This document shows positions 1 through 9,388 of a stretch of DNA of 64,000 nucleotides, piece after piece. The translations under genes and the position numbers were made by a program. This DNA comes from Siphlonurus alternatus (taxonomy: Eukaryota; Arthropoda; Insecta; Ephemeroptera; Siphlonuridae), in contig OX463778.1 of assembly GCA_949825025.1 (NCBI GenBank), forward strand, positions 53,818,364 through 53,882,363. Reading direction: 5' to 3'. Position 1 is the stretch's first letter; every line of letters starts with the position of its first letter. The notes beneath the pieces were generated by a model. It ran no database searches. It worked only from the letters and a program-made list of their open reading frames with translations, and was not told the DNA's origin.

Positions 1-49
1 TGTACTCTCTATCAATTTCTACAGTAAAAAAATTGAGGTCGATACTCCA
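1..49. mobile_element. End fragment of TIR element family A
   Basis: The first 49 bases match the right end of a small terminal-inverted-repeat element that recurs in the tetraspanin introns (compare 6480-6543 and 14690-14733): 'CTCTATCAATTTCT', an A-run, then 'GAGGTCGATACTCC'. The rest of the copy lies left of the window. No coding sequence is visible. Confidence 0.6.
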
Positions 50-1785
50 TTGTTTATTTTATATCATCTAATTTATTTAACCAATGCCAATTTGCAGAAT
101 TTGCAGTTTAGATGATTTGCAATTTTGCAGTTAGATCAATAAGATCTCCCAGTACTCCTGTTTGTGTTAATCGAATCACAAGCCAATCAACTCCACTTTA
201 AGGACTTCATTTAATGATGACGTCACGAATTCAAGGTCAGGAAAGACAGTAAAGGAGCAATCACCGAAGGCGCATGTTAATTAGTTAATTTGTTATTCCG
301 ACTCAATGACGGACCATTGTATGGACAAACAAGCCAGGTGTATCTATCAGGAATGACAAACAGTCCCGTGCTTTTGATGACATAATAGGAGAGAATATTA
401 TTTACTGACAGTGTTAGCCATGTAGTGTGAGACTGTTGTGCAGCATTAAAAAGGGTGAAGGATTTTTTATTTGGTAACTGTAAGAGCCAATAAACGTAAC
501 CCAATAATAATTATTATATGCGTATTACAAATTTATAATATGCTATAAACATTCAATAAACTTATCTTAAAATTGCAGTTTTTTTCTAAAAATTGTTTTA
601 TTTTTATCCTGCTGGGGAATATCAATTGACACAAAATTTAATAAAAAATGTTAATTAAATGAAAATCAGACCAAATTTATCAGCATATTTATTATTTTTT
701 AAATCTATTTTTAGTTCGTAGTCAAGATGTTGTCTCCATCAGATGATAATTGCATTTAAAAATTTCATTCTTAAGTTCAAATATGTTTCCATCAGTAAAT
801 AATTTCAATTTTAAAGAAAATTCCTTCCATCTGACCAATGTGAATTGACTTTTTCAGCTCCTCGTGCGGTTGTCACTTTCTAGCGGTCACTACTTTAACC
901 ACAAGAGTACGTTTTCTAACTTATCTACAGCGTGAATTTGATCAGATTCAGTTGCTTTCGTGACGTCAGACAGGCACAAATTATCAATAAAGTAATAGTA
1001 AGTTAGAAAAATATATTGTTAATGAATTTAATTAAGTATCATCTAGTCTTCTTGCAAGAAGAAGGCTATTCCAACTTTGATTAGAAATAATTATATATAA
1101 TATTAAAACTATGTCGGAATTTAAGTTATTTTTTAATAGCAAATTTTTTTCCCTTAGAAGTTTAGTTTTTAAATATCAGAACAATTAATTTATAATAGCT
1201 GCATGACCTTCAATAAAAAAATAACAACGTTTGTTTCTCGGAACTGTAATAAAATTGTTCTACAGTTTTTCTCTAGGACACGTACTTGCAGTATTTTATT
1301 GCAATGGCTGTTTCTATAGTGAAGTACATCAATCATAATACTGTATATGCATTAAATGTATCTTTGTATGTCCCTGTCTCCATGCCTCGCCTAGCTGTAT
1401 TAATTATTTGATTTGTTGTTTTAATGTGCGATCTTAATACGTTTATAATTTACGTGTATTTAATCTTTGGTTTAACCAAAAGCTGTAGAATTGATTGATA
1501 TGTAGTATAAAAATTAGGTAAGGCTTGTAAATGCATACAAAAAAAAATCGTTTTTTATAAACCACAAAAAAGGTAGATTTAAATGCCCCAACATTGTTGG
1601 TAGCTTCACCATATTAACGCTCAACAAAAAAATGCTACATTGTCGATCGTATAAAAAAAATGACCTTGACAAAATATGACGCTATCATTATTCAATTATA
1701 ACGAAAGCTTCAGTTGGAATATTATTACTTTATATTAAGAAGAGTATATCGGTTATCTCACTGATAAGTTAATCTCCAAGTAATA
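50..1785. other. AT-rich upstream spacer, no gene seen
   Basis: About 1.7 kb upstream of the first tetraspanin gene. Open frames are short and lack family resemblance or splice context. Two perfect TGACGTCA palindromes occur (218-225 and 961-968). The stretch could hold distal regulatory DNA, but nothing more specific can be supported. Confidence 0.6.
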
Positions 1786-1893
1786 CCTGCCGTGCCAGAC
1801 TGTTGGCAGCGCCGCCTCACGGGAGAGAAAGTGACGCCGTTGAAGGTTACCTCCATTCCAGTTCTACCTGAGCCGCCGTCGTGAGTACGTCAC

Positions 1894-2056
1894 CTGGAAT
1901 TTGGTGTGTTTTACCGGTAATTAACCTGAGAATTTTGTGTATTTTACCGGCAAATAACCTGAGAATTTGGTGTGTTTTACAGGTAATTAACCTGAGAATT
2001 TGGTGCACTACACCGGTAATTAACCTGAGATTCTGGTGTGTTTTACCAGTAAATAA
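1894..2056. repeat. 33-bp tandem repeat with TTACCGGTAA palindrome before tetraspanin 1
   Basis: About five imperfect copies of a 33-bp unit end some 30 bases before the ATG of tetraspanin gene 1. The CCGG (or variant) core recurs at 1914, 1947, 1980 (as CAGG), 2013 and 2046 (as CCAG), exactly 33 bases apart. The first copy holds the perfect 10-base palindrome TTACCGGTAA followed by TTAACCTGAGAA. The position suggests 5' UTR or core promoter. The core resembles a Grainyhead-type site (AACCGGTT), which is only an inference. Confidence 0.8.
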
Positions 2057-2087
2057 CTGAACTCAGGGCACACATCATCTAATCATC

Positions 2088-5000
2088 ATGGGTTGTGGGA
2101 CCACCACGATTAAGTACCTGCTGTTCTTGTTCAATCTCGTGTTCGCGGTGAGTAAAAAACTTTAAATTTTAGGTATTTTTTTTAAGGAAATTTCCTAGCA
2201 TGCTAATTATGCAACAAAAGAAATAAAACTTTCACTAGGATCAACCTTTTTTTTTTTGCTCCATTTGAGAAAGTAAAATTTCGTTTCTTTTTAGTGTGGT
2301 AAAATTTTATAACCACATCTGTTGAATATATTATTATATATTCATGCATGGTATTTTATTAATGCTTTTTATTGGTACAATAAATGTTTTTTAGTACAGA
2401 ACAAATATTAACGATAAATACGTTCGGTGTGCAGAATTTTAAAACAAAATGCCCCATCCACTCGGTGTAGCGTCCTTTTGACGGAGTGGGCGTGAACCTA
2501 TCTCCCCTAGCACGCACCTGTTAGTTACCTGTACAATCATGGACACATAAATCAGTCACGTTACAATATTTTTATAAAAAATAAAAACTTTTCTGATCCT
2601 GACTACATTGCACAGAAGCTACCTTGAGTGTTTTTTAAACAATACAATTGATGTGATTATAATATGATGTCACGTATGGGAAGCTGTCAGGTGCACGGAA
2701 AAAGAGAAAGTTTCGCCTTCAACTCTGAACGTAGTGCCTACATGTTTGCGTGTAAAAGGACATGTTAAAATGTTTCAATTTTAATTTCTGAATTTCCAGC
2801 TCGGCGGTCTGGCGATTTTGGCCGTGGGCGCGATCATCCAATGGAAGCTCAACTTTTACGGGGAGTTCCTCAGTGACAAGGTGAGTTCACGTGACTGATG
2901 ACGTCACAAAGTGACGTGATGACGTCACTTGTTGACGAGTCGCTCGTTATCAACGTTACAAAATGTTTGTTACATTTGTTTGTATTTTAAGAATGTATTT
3001 TTGAAGAAAAATTTTAAAACAAAAATATAGGCAAAAATACAATCAATGATTCACAATCACATCGCAATTTTTTTGCAAATTAATGAAGCTCTCCTTGATT
3101 TTCTTACGGAGGTCCATTTGTTGCGGCAGGTCTTGCAAAAAAATCAGACTAAGTCCTTTTAAAGAAGTAAGAAGACTTAACACTGAAATGCCTTATGTGG
3201 AGGGTGTTTAATTACTGTCACTTCAGTTTCGTAATTTATGCCAGAAATATGTCACTTCTTGTAATATAGTTCGTTAGTAATTTTACTCGAATTCTTAACT
3301 TATAGTGTATGAATACATTTATCGCTGCTTAATTATCTCATTATAATATTGAAACTAGTTTGGCATTCGTATAATGTGATTGTTACTCAGCTAAATTTAT
3401 GAATTGATATGTTGTACTTATTTAAAATATTTGTTACTTTGTTGTTTCAGGTCGGCGTCCCCTCCATCATTTTGATAGTGGCCGGCTCTCTGATCTTTGT
3501 CATCTCCTTCTTCGGATGCTGCGGGGCGGTCCGCGAGTCCCACTGCATGGTCACCACGGTGAGTTACCTACTTACCTACCCTGAGTTACCTACCCTATAT
3601 TCATATTTTATATTGACGTTCCTACTGGCTAAGACGATAGCCGTCTGGCGCATACTCTTTTTGTCACTAAATACAAATTTTAACAATATGTTAATAAAAG
3701 TTAAACCATGAAAATATCTAGCATAAAATTTATATATAAAAAAAAAATCGTTGTAAAATGTTTGTAAGATTTTTTTTTTCCTCAGTTTTAATAAATTTTG
3801 CTTCGAAAGTTGCTTTGGCTGCCATTTCTCAAAGTCGAGTCCCACGCGTGTCATAGTTTGAAAACCGCTCGGCTAAAATAATCGAATAACTTCAATAGTC
3901 TGGAATATAAATTAATTTTCTAAGCTTAAATTTATTTTAAAATAATATAATGTACGTTAATTATTATCGTCAAAATATACAGTTAAAATTATGAGTGCAA
4001 GTCACGTATTTTTCTTTATATTTATCAAAATAAGGCATGTTTTTACTTGGAGCGTTATTTTGTCGGTGACAGATAATGAGCACCGAGTTCCTGATAGAAA
4101 ACAAACGGTCGGCTCGTTATCAAGCTCTTGCTGTTTGGAGATAAGAGAACTGTAGAAATAAATCAAACGGGAAAATCAACAACAACAAAATCCCTTTAAT
4201 CGAATTGCAACAAACAGAAGATCAGGAAAGATGCAGAAATTTTCTATTAAATTAATAATGCACCAAGAACTTTATATACGACAGATAAAAATACAAGACA
4301 CTTTTTTATTACATAAATGTGTCTTTTTAGTGCAGGTTTTATAACAGCAATAACATTATGAAAATTCACCTGTCTACGTGTGTGACCTATATTCCAGCCT
4401 TTGAGCTTCATTGAAGTTTAATTTTGTTAAAGAGATACATCACCCTGGAAAATTTTCACTGTCAACAGATGGCACTGACGTCGATGTATCAACATCGAGA
4501 TTGAATACCATGGTAAATTCGTCTCACTTTCCACCCAGTACACTTGTGTGTGCTTCCTCAGGCTTTGGTCCATTAAAATAAAAAGTAGAGGTGTCCGTCC
4601 TAACTGAAATTTTCCATGGTTCCCTCAGTCTCATCTCATCAAATGCTGAGACGCGTAGAATGCCATACCCGAGAAATTTCATCTTTAATTCACTATTAAG
4701 CTCTCCTCGTTGAATTCCGTCCTATTTTGCACCAGAGTAAAAAAGACAAGATTACGTTTTTTTTTTTTTTTTCTCTCTTCTTGACTAGCATAAAATATAA
4801 GAAATATTGCCTCTATTTCATCCTCATTTTGAGCGAGGAAGAAATAAGATGTGTTTTAGATGTTAAAATATTAGGTTTAGACGTGTAATGGATGAGTTAA
4901 AGATGAATTTTTCAACTAGGGTTTCCCTCCCTTCCCCACGCCTCGATCTCCAAGCTCATAGCAATTCACACTTAACTTTTAGATACTGAATCTAAAGACA

Positions 5001-7716
5001 ATTTGTGTACTTAAATTGACCCTGTTTAATTCAGTACAAAATTTGTACTGAAAAGTGCATAAAGTAATGAAAATAAGGTTTAATTCAGCCATTTAATGTA
5101 TACTGAATCCTAAAACGTAAGGAAAATAAAAGTACTGAAAACCCATTCAGTATCTAAAAAGTTTAGTGTGAATGTATGACTGTAACGGCGGTCTTGTTTC
5201 AGTTCGCGGTGATGCTGCTGGCCATCTTCGTGCTGCAGGTGATCGGTGGGGTGCTGGCCTTCGTTTACCGCAGCGACGTCGAGCAGGCGCTTCACAGCTC
5301 CATGAAGGACCTGCAGAGACTGTACGTCATTGAGGGGGACGAGGGGCAAGTGGCGCGCGACTCCTGGGACAGTCTGCAGAAAGAGGTGAGAACCTACCTG
5401 GACACCTCTTAAAGTTCTTTCAATCGAGACGCCCCACGACGATACATCGGTCTCTCACAAGGAGAAAGGGGAGGGGGGTATTATTAACACGGCTTGAATC
5501 TACCTCCTTGCATCCACGTGTTGTGGATATTCTGCAATCTGATACAAAAAATTATGAAAATGTAGATAACTTACCTCATCGGTTTGTTGTTTTCTGAAGA
5601 AATCTCAAACCAAAGCTAATTGTAATTATTTTTATGTTTTATCATTCTAATCAATGTACTGTGTTTCGTTAGATTGACGCCAAAGCATCATAAAAAAAAG
5701 CACGTTATATTTTATTGCTTTTTCTCGGTTATCAGCAACGAGTCAATTTTCTTGTTATTAGAGCGGAAACGTCTTAGAACCCTGTTTGTTATCACTCCCA
5801 CTTTCTCTTAATTTGTAACTCTAAATGAAAAATGAAAATGTAAAAAAAAAAATAGGTGATTGCGATTCTTTTGAAGATTTTTCATATATTAAACTTTAAG
5901 ATAAATATTTAATAACATTAAGTTTTTGACGACTGTGCACACCTTTTTCTGAAATTAAAAATATATATAATTTTCATTTAATTTTGGTGCCAAAAGAGGC
6001 GTGGTGTCAGATATTTATTTTGAAATAATTTTTGTTTAAATAATATATTATATAATTATATAAAGTATTTAACAATGATGGGCTTCGGACGTGCAGACTG
6101 GGAGCCACAGAGAGCACTGTGAACAATGTTAAAAAATGTATAAACCATTTTTAACAACAGGAGATCATTTTGATTCTATGATTGTGCAAAAATAATTGCA
6201 GTTCTAATAAAAAAGTACTGCTACAATATAACGGAGTATCGACCTCAAAAATTGTTTTGTAGAAATGGTTAGAGGGGGCAAAGTTATGCTACTCTGATTT
6301 TTTCAGATTTTTTAGAGTATTTTTTTTTATTTGTTAGATTTATTGAAAGTGCAGAGAAAGTGACGCCGCCTCTCTTAATAAAAAGATAGGATCTAAAAGG
6401 AGCGTGGGTTCAAACCCAACCTCGGCAAAACTTTTTAGCAACACTTCTCGGACATTAATTAAAATATCTGAAAAAAAATCAGAGTGTCATAACTTTTCAC
6501 CCTCTATTATTTTCGCAATAAAAACTTTTGAGGTCGATACTCTGCTAATACATGATTACCTCAACTAACCCCCCTCCCCCCTCAGCTCCAGTGCTGCGGC
6601 GTGGACAAGTACACGGAGTGGTCTCTGGAGATGCGCATCCCCGCGCCCCCCTCCTGCAAATGCGACTCTGTAGCCCACGCCCCTTGTGAGGATGGCGTCT
6701 TCGCCGAGGGCTGCTACCCCAAGTTGAGGGACACCGTGCGTCTGTCCGAGGTGGTGCTCGGGGCCATCGCCATTGGCATCGCCGTCATCGAGGTGAGACT
6801 ACCGGAAGTAGCCGTTTGTAAATGTGGCTTCTGCAGAGTTGCATTATTAAAGCATTGTTTCTTTGAAAAATAAACTGAATCGATACGCCCACTGTAACTA
6901 TAGATCAGTAATTTGAAGGAGTTTTATCAGTGTTTTTCCTTCACATTTTTAACAATTTCTAATGTCAGTACAGATTTCATGTAGATTTTATTACTGCATG
7001 TCAATCCAAAAATTATATAAAGTATTATATAAGATATATCTTTCCAGACAGGACAAAGTCTTAGAATACATGGGTTTCTAATAATCTTGAAATTGTTTAG
7101 TCTTCACCTTATATGTAAAAATAATTTTAAAAATCTGTCATCGGAAAATCAAATTGATGCAGTGTGTTTTCAAAGTTGTAGCTCGAGTTCAGAATAGTTG
7201 TTTAATGTTGTAATCATATTAATATTTAACTGACGATTACATCAGAATTATACATAAATATTATATTATTGGGTATATTGATTTTCTATGTTAATTATAA
7301 AAAAATACTTAATTTATATGAAATTTCAATTTATTTCTAGTTTGATATCTCGAAAGAAATTATTTACAAAGAAAAGTAAATTTATAAGTAATCAAATTTT
7401 CTGCCAACTTGATAATTGAAATACTAAAGCAACATTTTGCACGGCTGTTTGAATGCAATGCGTCGTTATCTGTGTTACCATAGCAACTATCAAAGCTTTA
7501 GGTTAGGTGGACTCATAGTTTCCATTAGTAAAGTCGAAAATAAACATACGTCGCAGATAATGAGGTTATTATTAATTTACAGCGTTGTGTCCGCCTGTTT
7601 AATGACATAACAATTATGTTAGCTAATTAATTAAAGATTTGTTTCTTTTTTTCCAGCTGGTTGGTGTGATTTTCGCGCTCACCCTCGCAAGTGCAATTAA
7701 AAACCAGAGACTTTAA
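2088..7716 (+). CDS. Tetraspanin gene 1 (six exons, about 232 aa)
   Basis: Coding exons: 2088-2147, 2800-2880, 3451-3558, 5203-5385, 6586-6792, 7657-7716. All donors are GT, all acceptors AG, all introns phase 0. The product is a four-pass membrane scaffold protein of the tetraspanin family, which organises receptors, integrins and other partners in membrane microdomains. TM1 lies at about residues 10-32, TM2 at about 50-70, TM3 at about 84-106 and TM4 at about 196-222. The TM2 exon carries the family motif F-G-C-C-G-A-V-R-E-S. The large loop holds C147-C148-G149 plus C168, C170, C178 and C187, the six-cysteine pattern. M-G-C at the start and the juxtamembrane cysteines are likely palmitoylation sites. 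The ATG is chosen because it follows the 33-bp repeat and gives the normal short N-terminus. Introns 3 (1.6 kb) and 4 (1.2 kb) are AT-rich; intron 4 holds a TIR element. Length and layout are typical; the exact ligand or partner is unknown. Confidence 0.93.
2887..2927. promoter_or_regulatory. E-box plus two CRE palindromes at start of intron 2 of tetraspanin 1
   Basis: Just inside intron 2 lie TCACGTGA (2887-2894) and two perfect TGACGTCA sites (2899-2906 and 2920-2927) within 41 bases. These are consensus sites for bHLH-zip and ATF/CREB-type bZIP factors. Their closeness suggests an intronic enhancer, which is inference. Confidence 0.4.
6233..6543. mobile_element. TIR element family A, full-length copy in intron 4 of tetraspanin 1
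   Basis: A 311-bp non-coding element with terminal inverted repeats: GGAGTATCGACCTCA on the left and TGAGGTCGATACTC on the right. Subterminal parts also pair (G-A-G-G-G-G-GCAAAGTTATG versus CATAACTTTTCACCCTC). The centre holds GGGTTCAAACCC, which resembles a tRNA B box, followed by AACCTCGGCAAAA. There is no transposase frame, so this is a MITE or a SINE/MITE hybrid. Related copies lie at 1-49, 9508-9725, 14427-14733 and 21265-21514. Confidence 0.75.
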
Positions 7717-7740
7717 ATGAAGTAATTTGTATGCGTTAAT

Positions 7741-7892
7741 AATAAAGTAAAAATTTTTCTTTCAACCCAAAGAAAATTGTTAAACATATATAAGAAATAT
7801 TATAGTGCACTAAAACAAATGTTAATTTCTAAATCTGTTTATATTAATAATGTTTGGATATATTGTACTAGTTGTATTAAAATAATAATAAA
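7741..7892 (+). terminator. Polyadenylation signals of tetraspanin 1
   Basis: AATAAA occurs at 7741-7746, 25 bases after the stop codon, and again at 7887-7892. The second is followed by a T/G-rich stretch ('TTTTGTTGGTGTTGTTTTC', 7910-7929), the usual layout downstream of a cleavage site, so it is the more likely signal. Confidence 0.55.
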
Positions 7893-8029
7893 GTTAAAAG
7901 TTTAATATAATTTTGTTGGTGTTGTTTTCTCATAAAATTATTTTTTACTTACATTTTGTAACGCTATTTTTTAAAAAAAAAAACAATTGCTAATAATTAC
8001 CAATTATCACTAGCTTGTTCTAAAGCATG

Positions 8030-8126
8030 TACATTTTTTTTTTTTTTTTACAAGGATACACCCCTAAGAGCTTACAGCTCGCGGCGGGGTAGGGAAAGGA
8101 TGGCGGCCACGGCCACATTTGGTATA
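8030..8126 (-). mobile_element. Possible non-LTR retrotransposon 3' end
   Basis: On the minus strand a GC-rich patch (GTGGCCGTGGCCGCCATCC, then a C-rich run) ends in an A-run (T-run at 8034-8050 on the plus strand). A compact GC-rich island ending in poly-A in AT-rich DNA fits a truncated retrotransposon. No protein domain remains. Confidence 0.3.
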
Positions 8127-8138
8127 TACTAACAGTAT

Positions 8139-8556
8139 TTAAGGGCATTGGGTGTAGCACCGGTAGTTGGCAACACTGACGTATCTTCACCATGTTAATT
8201 TTTGATCATTGCTCCTCGGAGTAATTTTTATGCTAGAGCTAAGCTGATTGCTGTAGTATCAAGATAATTAGTAGCCCAAGTGCACAATTTGGCTAAATAA
8301 AGCCTGATTTAAAGAAAAGTATTTTTTTTATATTTTAGAAAAATGCATGTAAATTTAAAAAATTACTAAAAAATGCTTTTCTTTAAATCAGGCTTTATTT
8401 AGCCAAATTGTGCACTTGGGCTACTAATTATCTTGATACTACAGCAATCAGCTTAGCTCTAGCATAAAAATTACTCCGAGGAGCAATGATAAAAAATTAA
8501 CATGGTGAAGATACGTCAGTGTTGCCAACTACCGGTGCTACACCCAATGCCCTTAA
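8139..8556. mobile_element. TTAA-flanked foldback element
   Basis: A near-perfect inverted repeat: the left arm begins TTAA-GGGCATTGGGTG and the right arm ends CACCCAATGCCC-TTAA. Arms of about 185 bases pair almost throughout around an AT-rich loop near 8330-8375. TTAA on both sides is the target-site duplication used by piggyBac-type transposons, so this is a non-autonomous, probably piggyBac-mobilised MITE. No open frame lies in it. Confidence 0.8.
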
Positions 8557-8558
8557 AT

Positions 8559-8929
8559 TACTTTCATTTTTATAGTCCAAGTTTAAAATTGTAAAACATC
8601 TTACCTCATGCAGTATCGGTAGAAATGTCAACATACAATGATATTGCAGTAAAGATGATTTATTTTTGAGGTACCGAAATATTTACTTCGTTTATACAAT
8701 GATAAAAAAATTAAAAACACGTCTATATTACGTGTTTTTTAAGTAAATTAAATATATAACAACTAAATTGCCACTTGTAATAAAATGTTAAGAGAGAGAA
8801 TAACTAGGTATATATTAGCATATATTATATATATTTAATCTTTTGCTTACAAGATTGTAGTGTACTAGACGAGACTGATTTATCCATGTGACTTTTTTTT
8901 ATGTTATAGTATTAAATTTCTGTATTGAC
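8559..8929. other. AT-rich spacer between tetraspanin 1 and 2
   Basis: No gene, repeat or clear signal was found between the foldback element and the retrotransposon tail. It includes one local inverted repeat around 8715-8738 (ACACGT...ACGTGT). Confidence 0.5.
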
Positions 8930-8995
8930 ATGACTAATGTTGTACTGTGACAAATTTTTTGTCACTGTATGTACCACCTGTGGTCGAATAAATTA
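8930..8995 (+). mobile_element. Non-LTR retrotransposon 3' tail fragment
   Basis: TGTACTGTGACAAA, TGTACCACCTGTGG and TCGAATAAATTATTC run directly into the pentanucleotide array. A short unique 3' UTR, an AATAAA and then a simple-repeat tail is the usual end of CR1/Jockey-like non-LTR elements. Only about 65 bases of the element remain. Confidence 0.5.
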
Positions 8996-9226
8996 TTCTA
9001 TTCTATTCTATTCTATTCTATTCTATTCTATTCTATTCTATTCTATTCTATTCTATTCTATTCTATTCTATTCTATTCTATTCTATTCTATTCTATTCTA
9101 TTCTATTCTATTCTATTCTATTCTATTCTATTCTATTCTATTCTATTCTATTCTATTCTATTCTATTCTATTCTATTCTATTCTATTCTATTCTATTCTA
9201 TTCTATTCTATTCTATTCTATTCTAT
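8996..9226. repeat. (TTCTA)n pentanucleotide microsatellite
   Basis: About 46 uninterrupted copies of TTCTA. It begins exactly at the end of the retrotransposon tail, so it is probably an expansion of that element's simple-repeat tail. It creates long false open frames (Y-S-I-L-F repeats). Confidence 0.97.
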
Positions 9227-9325
9227 CAAATATTTTTCTGAAGTGCTTGAAATTCAAAATAATACCACACATCACGGTAATGCAGTACCACACACAAGGT
9301 TTTCTCGTTATTGGCAGATATGGAA

Positions 9326-9348
9326 GTCACGTGACAGGTGTGACGTCA
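9326..9348. promoter_or_regulatory. CLEAR-type E-box and CRE upstream of tetraspanin 2
   Basis: GTCACGTGAC (9326-9335) and TGACGTCA (9341-9348) stand 41-63 bases before the ATG of tetraspanin gene 2. The first is a perfect 10-base palindrome equal to the MITF/TFEB (CLEAR) consensus; the second is the ATF/CREB consensus. The location near the presumed transcription start makes a promoter role plausible, though not proven. Confidence 0.45.
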
Positions 9349-9388
9349 CGTCTGATAACGTGTCGTGATTGTCACTCGCTGCTCCGTC

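Noticed and set aside
1871..1890. Donor GTGAGTACG at 1881 as the end of a 5' UTR exon of tetraspanin 1
   Set aside because: A good donor word, but no acceptor with a pyrimidine tract lies between it and the ATG at 2088.
8937..9368. Open frames of 143 and 90 codons rich in F-Y-S-I-L
   Set aside because: They are read-through of the (TTCTA)n array, which has no stop in several frames; no start context or domain supports a protein.
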